The notes beneath the pieces are model-generated. The model was not told the DNA's origin, did not search any database, and was given only the letters and a program-made list of their open reading frames with translations. The position numbers and the translations under genes are program-made. From Eubacteriales bacterium OttesenSCG-928-N13 (GTDB lineage Bacteria; Bacillota; Clostridia; Christensenellales; Aristaeellaceae), in assembly GCA_030265545.1 (NCBI GenBank), contig JAJDGF010000008.1, positions 1-32,519 of the forward strand: a DNA stretch of 32,519 bases. The letters run 5' to 3'. This document shows positions 7,221-17,180 of this stretch, piece by piece. Position 1 is the stretch's first letter. Each line of letters opens with the position of its first letter.

Positions 7221-7795
7221 GCATTGTTCACCTCCCGGATCAGCGCCCGACAGGGCGCAGCTTCGCACCCAACCAGGTTCAACGGCAGACAGATACATTC
7301 ATATTTGCCCGGCTGGATTTGGCTCAAATCTAAGTTCTCCACGAGCCACACGCCCTGACCAAGCAGGATCTTATGGATCTGTGCCTCGTTATCAAGCGGC
7401 GCGACCGACATGTTGTCGATCCCCAGCAGCTTGACCCCTCGATCCACGATCGTCTGTGCCATCTCGGGCGACAAACCCTTGAAATCATGGGTTTTCAGCA
7501 GCAATCTGGCGATGCCATTGGGAATATCGCTTACCAGACTTCGGTCTGTTATCTCGATCACATCACAAATACCGACCAACGTCTGTAAATCAATTTGTTC
7601 GATTGTCGCTCCATCTTGCAGGAAGTGCGCAGGAGCATCCATGTGGGTGCCGCAGTGCGCGCCCATGGAGAAATGGGTCAGGTTATAGCCATCCTTCTCC
7701 ACTGTCTGCGTCTGCGTTTTGATGAACTGCTCATGCCCGGAATACACCGGCATGTCCTGCATGAGAGGCCTTGTGATGTCCTGCCAATCGCCCAT
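7217..7795 (-). CDS. Cyclase-family metal-dependent hydrolase (kynurenine formamidase-like fold)
   Basis: Member of the cyclase superfamily (PF04199), whose studied members include bacterial kynurenine formamidase and polyketide cyclases. The metal-binding signature HCGTHMDAPAH is at residues 47-57, with DITRPLMQDMPVYSG at the N-terminus as usual for the family. The 192 residues are slightly shorter than typical (about 205-220). Start is the ATG of MGDWQ because GGAGG lies eight bases upstream; an ATG five codons earlier would overlap that site. Tryptophan-degradation genes are absent nearby, so the substrate cannot be assigned. It is translationally coupled to the Lit-like gene and then tsaD. 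Confidence 0.85.
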   Translation of the reverse strand: MGDWQDITRPLMQDMPVYSGHEQFIKTQTQTVEKDGYNLTHFSMGAHCGTHMDAPAHFLQDGATIEQIDLQTLVGICDVIEITDRSLVSDIPNGIARLLLKTHDFKGLSPEMAQTIVDRGVKLLGIDNMSVAPLDNEAQIHKILLGQGVWLVENLDLSQIQPGKYECICLPLNLVGCEAAPCRALIREVNNA

Positions 7796-7822
7796 GGTCT
7801 GCACCTCCATTTCGCATGAAGC

Positions 7823-7828
7823 GTTATA
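7823..7828 (-). promoter_or_regulatory. Possible -10 element of the cyclase-lit-tsaD unit
   Basis: TATAAC in an AT-rich pocket (minus strand) about 28 bp before the cyclase start. No convincing -35 is seen at the right distance, so the call rests on location and composition. Confidence 0.3.
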
Positions 7829-7868
7829 ATTAAGAATAAACCAAATGAGAGCATCCCAAACGCAACGC

Positions 7869-7893
7869 GGGGGCAGGCTGCTCGCCCGCCCCC
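7869..7893 (-). terminator. Terminator-like hairpin behind prfB
   Basis: On the minus strand GGGGGCGGGC pairs with GCCTGCCCCC (ten pairs, one G·U) around a five-base loop, ten bases past the prfB stop. The trailing sequence is only moderately T-rich, so it may need Rho or act as an mRNA-stabilising stem. Confidence 0.6.
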
Positions 7894-7901
7894 AGAGTGC
7901 A

Positions 7902-9000
7902 TCAGGTTGACTGCAAAAATGCTGTCACAAAGCCCTCCAGATCGCCATCCATCACGCGATCAATGTCACCCATCTCATAGCCCGTGCGCAGATCCTTGAC
8001 CAGCGTGTAGGGCTGAAACACATAGGAACGAATCTGGCTGCCCCATTCGATCTTCTTCTGCTCGCCCTTGACCTCGCTCATCTGCTCATGGCGCTGCTGC
8101 TCCTTCAGCTCGGCCAGCTTGGCACGCAGCATGCGGAAACAGGTCTCCTTATTCTGCACCTGGCTGCGCTCATTTTGGCACTGCACCACGATCCCGGTGG
8201 GCAAATGCGTGATGCGCACGGCCGAATCGGTTCGATTGACGTGCTGCCCGCCCGCGCCCGATGCCCGATAGGTATCAATGCGAAGCTCTTCATTCTTGAT
8301 CTCAAATCCACCATCGTCCTCGATCACCGGCGCCACATCCAGCGACGCAAACGAGGTATGCCGCCTGGCCGCCGAATCGAACGGAGAGATGCGCACCAGT
8401 CGATGCACGCCCCGCTCGGATCTGAGATAGCCATAGGCATAGTCGCCCGATACCTCAAACGTGACCGATTTGATGCCCGCCTCGTCCCCATCGAGCATGT
8501 CCAGCTCCTTGACCGCAAAGCCCATCCGCTCCGCAAATCGCGTAAACATGCGATACAGCATCTGCGTCCAGTCCTGCGCCTCGGTTCCGCCCGCGCCCGC
8601 GTGCAGCGCCAGAATGCAGTCGTTCTGGTCATACTCTCCAGTGAGCAGCGTGGACAGACGAATCTTCTCCAGCTCCTCCTTCATTGTAGAGACTTCGGTC
8701 TGTATTTCAGGAATCATGGAGGAATCGTCCGCCTCATCGGCTAGCTCGATCAGCACCTCCAGATCCTCCGCGCGCGCGTTCAATCGCTTGAACTGATTGA
8801 TCTTGCGCTCGGTGGAATGCGCGCGCTGGTTGATCTTCTGGGCGCGCTCCAGCTCGTCCCAGAAGCCGGGAGAAGCCATGTCCTCCTGGTATTCGATCAG
8901 TTGTTCCTGCAGATGAGCCACGTCAAAGTGAGTCACCTGCCTCTGCAATCATCTGCCGAATGGCGATCAGATCCTGCTTGAATCCATCGGTTTCGATCAT
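7902..9000 (-). CDS. prfB: Peptide chain release factor 2 (programmed +1 frameshift)
   Basis: Class I release factor for UGA and UAA. Translation starts at ATG 8998-9000 (MIETDGFK..., with an AAAGGTG ribosome site), runs 25 codons to CTT TGA C at 8922-8928, and must shift +1 onto GAC (8922-8924) to read the remaining 340 codons. The fused product is 365 residues. In that numbering the stop-codon recognition tripeptide SPF is at 205-207 and the catalytic GGQ at 250-252. The shift lets low RF2 levels raise RF2 synthesis, the classical autoregulation. A purine-rich GAGGCAGGTGA lies just before the slip codon. The usual partner secA is upstream, separated by a MITE-like insertion. Reading only the second frame would miss the real N-terminus. 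Confidence 0.95.
8922..8936 (-). promoter_or_regulatory. RF2 programmed frameshift site
   Basis: The slip codon CTT (8926-8928), in-frame stop TGA (8923-8925) and following C (8922) form the canonical CTTTGAC. The Shine-Dalgarno-like AGGTGA upstream is separated from CTT by four bases, one more than in the E. coli site, which may lower shift efficiency. Confidence 0.9.
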
Positions 9001-9074
9001 ATTTATCACACCTTTTCATATTGATATTCCGAGAAAATGGTCATTTCAGACCGAAGTCGGTATTCATTCGCACT

Positions 9075-9237
9075 TAGGGCCTGTTTCAAAAAGGGAGAGA
9101 GTGCAGGATGCAAGGGAAATTCGTCAGTTCAAGGCGCTTTTCTGCGGGAATACTGGAGGTATTTCAAGGGAAAGCAACGCAGAAATGGCGGATTTGACGC
9201 AGTATACTGCATCTTTGGACTTTTGAAACACGCCCTA
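9075..9237. mobile_element. MITE-like element with 15-bp terminal inverted repeats and TA target duplication
   Basis: Ends GGGCCTGTTTCAAAA (9077-9091) and TTTTGAAACACGCCC (9221-9235) are inverted repeats with one mismatch. Each is flanked directly by TA (9075-9076 and 9236-9237). The 159-bp core has no coding frame, and its two halves are partly complementary around a central AATAC/GTATT, so most of it could fold as a long imperfect hairpin. TA duplication suggests mobilisation by an IS630/Tc1-mariner type transposase; none is in the window. It lies between secA and prfB, and on the minus strand the secA stop codon TAG is formed from the TA target plus the first base of the element. Confidence 0.7.
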
Positions 9238-11940
9238 GGTCGGCTTGCCGCAGCATTCCTTGTATTTCTTGCCGCTGCCGCACGGGCAGTGATCGTTGCG
9301 CCCCACCTTCTTATCGACCTTTACGGGTTTCTTCTCGGCGGATTCGGAGCCACCCGCGGCGGCATGCGTGGCGCTGGTGGGCTTGGCCACCTGCTTGCGC
9401 TCCAGCGGGCGCTGCTGCAGCACCGCGAAATACAGCCGTCTGAGCGTGTCCTCCTGGATCAGGCGAACCATCTCCTCGAACATCTCAAAGCCTTCGAATT
9501 TATACTCCATGAAGGGGTCGCGATGCCCGTACGCCCTGAGGCCGATGCCGTCTCTGAGCTGATCCATCGCATCGATGTGATCCATCCAGCGTCGATCCAC
9601 AGCGCCCAGCACCGCCACGCGCTCGAACTCGCGCATGTCGATCCCGGCCTCACCCAGCAGCTGCACGCGATCCTGATAAAACTGCAGCGATTTCTCGGTC
9701 AGCCCATCCTTCAGCGCCCCGACGCTCTGCTTGGGGTTCACATCAAACACGCGACGAACATCGCCCGGTCTAACGCAGATGTGCTCCAGATATTCACTCA
9801 TCGCGTCCATATCCCATGTTTCGGGCATGTTCGCATCGGTCACGCAGCGCTTCACGATCTCCTCGATCAGGGTATCGCGCATGTCTTTGATGCGCTGCTC
9901 CATATCGCCGCCCGAGAGCACCTCCTGGCGCTGTCCGTAGATGATATTTCGTTGCTGGTTCATCACATCGTCAAACTGCAGCACGTTTTTGCGGATGTCA
10001 TAGTTGCGGCTCTCGATGCGCTTTTGCGCGTTCTCGATCTGCTTTGAAAGCAGTCCGTATTCGATCGCCTGATCTTCCTCCACGCCCAGCTTCTCGATCA
10101 TCGGCTGAATGCGATCGGAGCCGAATAGACGCATCAGATCGTCCTCCAGCGAGATGAAGAACTGGGACGAACCCGGATCGCCCTGACGACCGGCGCGTCC
10201 GCGCAGCTGGTTGTCGATGCGGCGCGATTCATGGCGCTCGGTGCCAATGATGTGCAATCCGCCCGCCTTGACGACCTCTTCATGCTCGATGTCGATCTGC
10301 TTTCTGTGGTGGCTCATCAGATCCTGGAATTCCTGCCTGGCCTGCTTGACATCATCGGAGACGTCCTCGTTGTGGCCGATGGCCTCCTCGAGCAGCTCGT
10401 CGCTGTATTTGTTCTTCAATTGCTGGCGCGCCATGAATTCGGCGTTGCCGCCCAGCAGGATGTCGGTGCCGCGTCCGGCCATGTTGGTCGAGATGGTCAC
10501 GGCGCCCTTTTTGCCCGCCTGCGCTACGATCTCGGCCTCTTTTTCATGGAACTTGGCATTCAGCACCACGTGCTTCACGCCGCGCATATCCAGCATCCTT
10601 GAGACCATCTCACTCTTCTCAACCGAGACAGTACCCACCAGCACCGGCTGCCCGGTCTGATGCCGCTGAATGATCTCCTCGACCACCGCCTTGTATTTGC
10701 CCTTCTGGCTGGTATAGACGCCGTCGTTCGCATCCTCGCGGATCATGGGCTTGTTGGTGGGGATGGTCACGACGTCCAATTTATAGATGCCGCGGAACTC
10801 CTCCTCCTCGGTCTTGGCCGTACCGGTCATGCCGGACAGCTTTTTGTACATACGGAAATAGTTCTGGAATGTGACGGTGGCCAGCGTCTTGCTCTCGCGC
10901 GCGACCTTCACATGCTCCTTCGCCTCGATGGCCTGATGCAGCCCCTCGCTGTAGCGGCGGCCGGTCATCAGGCGGCCAGTGAACTCGTCCACGATCACCA
11001 CTTCGCCGTTTTGCACCACATAGTCCACGTCCCGCTTCATCGTGGCATGCGCCCTGAGCGCCTGCAGCACGTGGTGATGGATCTCGGTGTTTTCGACATC
11101 GGCCAGGTTCTCAATCCCGAAATGCTGCTCGGTCTTGCGCGCGCCCTCCTCGGTCAGGTTGATGGCGTTCTGCTTCTCCTCGCGGATGTAATCGTCCTCC
11201 GGCTTCAACCGCTGCACAAAGATATCGGCGCGGGTATACATCTCGGTAGATTTCTCGCCCTGGCCAGAGATGATCAGCGGCGTGCGCGCCTCGTCGATCA
11301 AAATCGAGTCCACCTCGTCCACGATCGCAAAGTTCAGCGGGCGCTGGGACTGGTTCTCTTTATAGGTGGCCATGTTATCGCGCAGATAATCAAAGCCCAG
11401 CTCGTTGTTGGTGGCGTAGGTAATATCCGAATTGTAGGCCTTCTGGCGATCCTCGCTCTCCATATCGTGCACGATCAGCCCGACCGTCATGCCCAAGAAG
11501 CGATACACATTGCCCATCCATTCGCTGTGGAACCGCGCCAGATAGTCGTTCACCGTCACGATGTGCACGCCATCGCCCGGGATGGCATTCAGATACGCGG
11601 GCAGCGCAGCCGTCAAGGTCTTGCCCTCGCCCGTCCTCATCTCGGCGATGCGCCCCTGATGCAGCACAATGCCGCCCACCATCTGCACCCGGAACGGACG
11701 CTGACCCAGCGAACGCACCGCACCCTCGCGCACCACGGCATAGGCCTCGGGCAGCAGGTCATCCAGCGTCTCACCGTTTTTATAGCGTTCGCGGAACTGC
11801 GTGGTCATCCCCCGCAGCTGCTCATCACTCATCTGCTGGAATTGCGGCTCCAGCGCATCAATTTTGTCTACGAGCGGCCAGATCTTCTTGACCTCGGCTT
11901 CGTTCGATCCAGACAGCATTTTCTTAATAAAATCAAACAT
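9235..11940 (-). CDS. secA: Preprotein translocase ATPase SecA
   Basis: ATP-driven motor that pushes unfolded secretory proteins through SecYEG. Walker A MRTGEGKT is at residues 101-108 and the DEAD-type Walker [13 protein letters not shown] begins near 207. The second motor domain carries [10 protein letters not shown] and [18 protein letters not shown]. The C-terminal zinc-binding tail has C885, C887, C896 and C897 ([15 protein letters not shown]), which contacts SecB or the ribosome. The 901 residues are somewhat longer than B. subtilis SecA. Start ATG at 11938-11940 has GGAGG six bases upstream; the open frame extends further 5' but without such a site. prfB follows, as in many Bacillota, now with a MITE-like insertion in between. 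Confidence 0.97.
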   Translation of the reverse strand: MFDFIKKMLSGSNEAEVKKIWPLVDKIDALEPQFQQMSDEQLRGMTTQFRERYKNGETLDDLLPEAYAVVREGAVRSLGQRPFRVQMVGGIVLHQGRIAEMRTGEGKTLTAALPAYLNAIPGDGVHIVTVNDYLARFHSEWMGNVYRFLGMTVGLIVHDMESEDRQKAYNSDITYATNNELGFDYLRDNMATYKENQSQRPLNFAIVDEVDSILIDEARTPLIISGQGEKSTEMYTRADIFVQRLKPEDDYIREEKQNAINLTEEGARKTEQHFGIENLADVENTEIHHHVLQALRAHATMKRDVDYVVQNGEVVIVDEFTGRLMTGRRYSEGLHQAIEAKEHVKVARESKTLATVTFQNYFRMYKKLSGMTGTAKTEEEEFRGIYKLDVVTIPTNKPMIREDANDGVYTSQKGKYKAVVEEIIQRHQTGQPVLVGTVSVEKSEMVSRMLDMRGVKHVVLNAKFHEKEAEIVAQAGKKGAVTISTNMAGRGTDILLGGNAEFMARQQLKNKYSDELLEEAIGHNEDVSDDVKQARQEFQDLMSHHRKQIDIEHEEVVKAGGLHIIGTERHESRRIDNQLRGRAGRQGDPGSSQFFISLEDDLMRLFGSDRIQPMIEKLGVEEDQAIEYGLLSKQIENAQKRIESRNYDIRKNVLQFDDVMNQQRNIIYGQRQEVLSGGDMEQRIKDMRDTLIEEIVKRCVTDANMPETWDMDAMSEYLEHICVRPGDVRRVFDVNPKQSVGALKDGLTEKSLQFYQDRVQLLGEAGIDMREFERVAVLGAVDRRWMDHIDAMDQLRDGIGLRAYGHRDPFMEYKFEGFEMFEEMVRLIQEDTLRRLYFAVLQQRPLERKQVAKPTSATHAAAGGSESAEKKPVKVDKKVGRNDHCPCGSGKKYKECCGKPT

Positions 11941-12015
11941 GACTTTCCTCCACAATCGGTTGGGTTCATCCCATGCGCGAAAGATCGGACAAGCCGAAAT
12001 CCCCGCATTATAGGC

Positions 12016-12044
12016 ATTATACCATTTTGGCTGTGTCCACACAA
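12016..12044 (-). promoter_or_regulatory. secA promoter
   Basis: Minus strand: -35 TTGTGT (12039-12044), 17-bp spacer, perfect -10 TATAAT (12016-12021) with TG one base before it (extended -10). The predicted 5' leader is about 70 bases. Confidence 0.7.
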
Positions 12045-12151
12045 TGGAGATTGCATTAAACTGCTGGTTCTATGCCAAATTGACACCCATATGGCCCCTT
12101 CGCAGCGTCCGATTTTACTTTCATCATCTGTTATTCTTGCCCAAATCGTGC

Positions 12152-12157
12152 TATACT
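12152..12157 (+). promoter_or_regulatory. -10 element of the glnS operon
   Basis: TATACT preceded by TGC (extended -10), about 31 bp before the glnS start, pointing away from the secA promoter. The -35 region is weak. No T-box specifier stem or anti-terminator fits in the short leader. Confidence 0.5.
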
Positions 12158-12188
12158 TATTGAATTGAAATGTGAGGGGGTATCCCGC

Positions 12189-13904
<1,716 letters not shown>

Positions 13905-13918
13905 GGAGGAATATATCG

Positions 13919-15364
13919 ATGGTACGTACGCGATTTGCGCCCTCACCCACCGGATATCTGCATCTGGGCGGCCTGAGGACGGCGCTATACACCTATCTAT
14001 ATGCGCGCAAGATGGGCGGCAGGTTCATCCTGCGCATTGAGGACACCGATCAGGAGCGTGAGGTGCCCGGCGCGGTGCAGAAGATCTATGATTCCATGCA
14101 CCAGGCGGGCTTGACCTATGACGAAGGCCCGGACGTGGGCGGCGATTTCGGCCCCTACATTCAGACCGAACGCCGCGACCTATATCCGAAATATGCCCAA
14201 GAATTGGTCGAAAAGGGGGGCGCATACCCCTGCTTCTGCACCAAGGAGCGCCTGGATCAAGCGCGCGCCGAGGCCGAAGCCAAGGGCGAGACCTACAAAT
14301 ATGACAAGCACTGCCTGCACCTGCCGAAAGATGAGGTGCAGCAGCGCCTGGCCGCGGGGGAACCGCATGTGATCCGCCAGAATGTGCCGCTCACCGGCAC
14401 CGCATCGTTTGATGATGCGCTGTATGGTCATGTGGAGGTGGACTGCGCCACGCTGGATGACAACGTGCTGATCAAGGGCGACGGGCTGCCCACCTACAAC
14501 TTCGCCAACGTGGTGGACGACCACCTGATGCAGATTTCGCACGTGATGCGCGGCACGGAATACCTGTCCTCCGCGCCCAAATACAATCTGTTGTATGAGG
14601 CGTTCGGCTGGGAGGTGCCCACCTATGTGCATCTGCCGGTGGTGATGCGCGATTCGTCCCGCAAGCTGTCCAAGCGCTATGGCGATCCCTCGTTTGAGGA
14701 TCTGCTGGACATGGGCTATCTCAGAGACGCGATCATCAATTTCATCGCGCTACTGGGCTGGAGCCCGCGCAGCGAGCGGGAGTTCTTCACGCTCGATGAG
14801 CTGGAGCAGGTGTTTGACCTGGACGGGCTAAACAAGTCTCCCTCCATCTTCGACATGAACAAGCTGACCTGGTTCAACGGCGAATACATCCGCAAGCTGT
14901 CGCCCGAGGCGTATCTCGAAGCCGCCACGCCCTGGTTGAAGCAGGCGCTGGACGAGACCAAGTTCGATTTCGTGCGCATCGCACAGCTGCTGCACAACCG
15001 CACCGAGGTATTCAAGGACGTTCCCGAGATGGTGGATTTCCTGTCCGAGATGCCCGCATTCGATAACGAGCTGTATACCCACAAGAAAATGAAGACCGAT
15101 CCGGCTGTGGCGCTGAACGCGTTGCAAGCCATGCGCCCGGTTCTATCTGGCATCACCGATTGGACGGAGGAGAACCTGCACAGCACGCTCATGTCGGCCA
15201 TTGCCGAAGCGGGCATGAAGAACGGGCAGGTGCTCTGGCCGCTGCGCATCGCCATATCGGGCAAGGCATCCACCCCGGGCGGCGCGATTGAAATCGCGTA
15301 TCTGCTGGGCAAGGACGAGACGCTGCGCCGCATGGATCAATCGATCGCGCAGCTGAACGGCTGA
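13919..15364 (+). CDS. gltX: Glutamate--tRNA ligase
   Basis: Class I synthetase for tRNA-Glu. It carries the variant HIGH motif in FAPSPTGYLHLGGLRTALY (residues 7-25) and KLSKR at 249-253. The zinc-region pattern is partly kept (CFC at 105-107 with C132 in KHCLHLP). The C-terminal helical anticodon-binding domain runs to residue 481, the usual bacterial length. Start ATG follows GGGAGGA by eight bases. With glnS in the same operon it may be a discriminating enzyme that does not mischarge tRNA-Gln, but the sequence alone does not settle that. It ends four bases before the ATP-grasp gene. Confidence 0.95.
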   Translation: MVRTRFAPSPTGYLHLGGLRTALYTYLYARKMGGRFILRIEDTDQEREVPGAVQKIYDSMHQAGLTYDEGPDVGGDFGPYIQTERRDLYPKYAQELVEKGGAYPCFCTKERLDQARAEAEAKGETYKYDKHCLHLPKDEVQQRLAAGEPHVIRQNVPLTGTASFDDALYGHVEVDCATLDDNVLIKGDGLPTYNFANVVDDHLMQISHVMRGTEYLSSAPKYNLLYEAFGWEVPTYVHLPVVMRDSSRKLSKRYGDPSFEDLLDMGYLRDAIINFIALLGWSPRSEREFFTLDELEQVFDLDGLNKSPSIFDMNKLTWFNGEYIRKLSPEAYLEAATPWLKQALDETKFDFVRIAQLLHNRTEVFKDVPEMVDFLSEMPAFDNELYTHKKMKTDPAVALNALQAMRPVLSGITDWTEENLHSTLMSAIAEAGMKNGQVLWPLRIAISGKASTPGGAIEIAYLLGKDETLRRMDQSIAQLNG

Positions 15365-15368
15365 TCAA

Positions 15369-16268
15369 ATGGAACGCTTGCGATTGCGACTATATGAAAT
15401 CATGTGCGGCATGGCGCGCCGCGGCTGGCTGGGCTGGATGCCGAGCGGGCTGTTTTTGCGGCTGCAATATTTCCTCAAGCTGGGGCGCGTGTTGCATCTA
15501 AAGCGCCCGCAGCTCTATAACGAGAAGCTGCAATGGATCAAGCTGCACGATCACAAACCGGAATACATCACCTATGTGGACAAGCTGGCCGTACGCGACT
15601 ATGTGCGCGCGCAGATTGGCGAGCAGCATCTGATCCCGCTGATCGCGTCCTATGATTCGGTGGACGAGATTGACTGGGACGCGCTGCCCGATCGCTTTGT
15701 GATCAAGTGCACACACGGCTCCTCCAGCAACATCATCGTGACGGACAAATCCAAACTGAATATCGAGAGGGCGCAAGCCAAATTGCGCGCCTGGATGAAA
15801 CGCAACTGGTATCCGCAGGGACGCGAATGGCCCTATCTGCATGTCAAGCCGCGCATCATCGTGGAGCAGTTCATCGGCGCGGAGGATGGCACGGTGCCGT
15901 TCGATTATAAGTTCATGTGCTTTGAGGGCGAGCCCACCTATGTCATCGTGGATGCCGACCGCTACACCAAGCACACGCGCAATTTCTACGATCCGAACTG
16001 GGTCAAGCAGGACATGTTCAACCGCCACCCGAACATCCCCTACGATGTGCCGCGCCCGCCCAAGCTGGACGAGATGCTGCAAATCGCGAAGGCGCTTTGC
16101 CAGGGGATCCACCACATACGGATCGATCTGTATCTGGTGGGGGACACGATCTACTTCGGCGAGATGACCTTCTTCCACGGCGGCGGCGTGGAGGTATTCC
16201 GCCCGCGCTCGTTTGAGCAGCACATGGGCGACCTGATACAATTGCCAACCGACAAAGGAACATTATGA
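15369..16268 (+). CDS. TupA-like ATP-grasp family protein
   Basis: Resembles the ATP-grasp TupA family (PF14305), usually found in capsule or teichuronopeptide synthesis clusters and thought to ligate amino acids or modify a surface polymer. Family features seen are KRPQLYNEKLQWIKL near the N-terminus, DRFVIKCTHGSSSNIIV (about 108-124), PRIIVEQFI, FDYKFMCFEGEPTYV and the C-terminal HIRIDLYLVGDTIYFGEMTF with metal-binding acidic residues. The 299 residues fit the family. The start has no good ribosome site; translation may be coupled to gltX, whose stop is four bases away, or begin at an internal ATG about 11 codons later. The next gene overlaps by 4 bp. No glycosyltransferases are nearby, so the substrate is unknown. 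Confidence 0.8.
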   Translation: MERLRLRLYEIMCGMARRGWLGWMPSGLFLRLQYFLKLGRVLHLKRPQLYNEKLQWIKLHDHKPEYITYVDKLAVRDYVRAQIGEQHLIPLIASYDSVDEIDWDALPDRFVIKCTHGSSSNIIVTDKSKLNIERAQAKLRAWMKRNWYPQGREWPYLHVKPRIIVEQFIGAEDGTVPFDYKFMCFEGEPTYVIVDADRYTKHTRNFYDPNWVKQDMFNRHPNIPYDVPRPPKLDEMLQIAKALCQGIHHIRIDLYLVGDTIYFGEMTFFHGGGVEVFRPRSFEQHMGDLIQLPTDKGTL

Positions 16269-16960
16269 AAAACAATCAATACTTTGCCCAACTGCATCTG
16301 CACACATCCAACACCAGCGCCTGTGGCTCGTCCACCGGGGGCGAGATGGCGCGCGCCTGCCGCAATGCGGGCTATGATGTGGTCGTGATAACCGACCATT
16401 TCATGAATGCCAACATCGCCTGCCCGCCCAGCATGTCCTGGCGCGAAAAGGTGCATTTTCTGTTCGCCGGCTATCGCGAGGCCAAGGCGGTGGGCGATCG
16501 GATCGGCCTGACGGTGCTCAAGGGCTGGGAGACCTGCAACGACGGGCCGGACTATCTGACGTATGGGCTGGACGAATCGTTCTTGCTGGACAACCCGGAC
16601 ATCGCGCGCGTGTCGGGGGATGAATACCTGCGGCGTGTGCGGGAGGCGGGCGCGTTCGTGTGCCATGCGCACCCCTATCGCCAGGCGCCCTATATCCCGC
16701 CGTTCGTGCCCGACCATGCGCATGTGGATGCGTTTGAGGTGATCAACGCGTCCCACGAGGACGTCTCCTGGGATCAGCGTGCGCTGGCGACCGCGATGGA
16801 GCACGATTTGATCATGCTGGCCGGATCGGACGCGCACAATGTGCGGGAGGTCTACGGCGGCGGCATGCTGCTGCCGGACAAACCGTATGATATCGACGAC
16901 CTGATCGCCATGCTGCGCGCGAGGGAGTGCAAGATGGTGCCGAGCATGCTGATGGTCTGA
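16265..16960 (+). CDS. PHP-domain metal-dependent phosphoesterase
   Basis: Polymerase-and-histidinol-phosphatase fold protein of 231 residues. The four metal-ligand motifs are in order: HLHTS (11-15), TDH near 43, HAHPYR near 134 and GSDAH near 186. Such stand-alone PHP proteins hydrolyse phosphomonoesters or phosphodiesters (histidinol phosphate, oligonucleotides, AMP/pAp and others), and the substrate cannot be read from the sequence. The start codon overlaps the stop of the ATP-grasp gene (ATGA) with AAAGGA five bases upstream, so both are translated from one message. The operon glnS-gltX-ATP-grasp-PHP ends at a strong terminator directly behind this gene. Confidence 0.85.
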   Translation: MKNNQYFAQLHLHTSNTSACGSSTGGEMARACRNAGYDVVVITDHFMNANIACPPSMSWREKVHFLFAGYREAKAVGDRIGLTVLKGWETCNDGPDYLTYGLDESFLLDNPDIARVSGDEYLRRVREAGAFVCHAHPYRQAPYIPPFVPDHAHVDAFEVINASHEDVSWDQRALATAMEHDLIMLAGSDAHNVREVYGGGMLLPDKPYDIDDLIAMLRARECKMVPSMLMV

Positions 16961-16991
16961 CGCGCGTCCCCGATGCCCACATTCGCAATAC

Positions 16992-17037
16992 AAAACCCGC
17001 AAAACATCGGCGCAATGCCATGTTTTGCGGGTTTTTT
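16992..17037 (+). terminator. Intrinsic terminator of the glnS-PHP operon
   Basis: A perfect 16-bp stem (16992-17007 with 17020-17035) with a 12-base loop contains the GC block CCCGC/GCGGG and runs straight into TTTTTT. It lies 31 bp past the PHP stop and separates this operon from helD. Confidence 0.95.
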
Positions 17038-17065
17038 GTGTTGAAAATGGGCTCCATATCGCCAT

Positions 17066-17094
17066 TTGGTCCATGTGGTCACATGTACTATATA
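17066..17094 (+). promoter_or_regulatory. Predicted helD promoter with operator-like dyad
   Basis: -35-like TTGGTC (17066-17071) and -10 TATATA (17089-17094) are 17 bp apart. The spacer is filled by the dyad GTCCATGTG-gt-CACATGTAC (17069-17088), nine-base arms with one mismatch, a plausible repressor site. The hexamers are individually weak. Confidence 0.45.
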
Positions 17095-17180
17095 CCATAT
17101 CACAAACAGAAATATAAGTCTAGTCTTTCGCCAGTTTTTTTGCTACACTTTTTTATAGCAAGCCCCAAAGGAGGACGGAC

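Noticed and set aside
7902-8948. prfB as a complete gene starting at the internal ATG, or as a frameshifted pseudogene
   Set aside because: The CTT TGA C site and the 25-codon first frame with a ribosome site show normal programmed frameshifting.
12042-12188. T-box leader before glnS-gltX
   Set aside because: The leader from the predicted start is only about 25-30 bases, too short for a specifier stem and anti-terminator.
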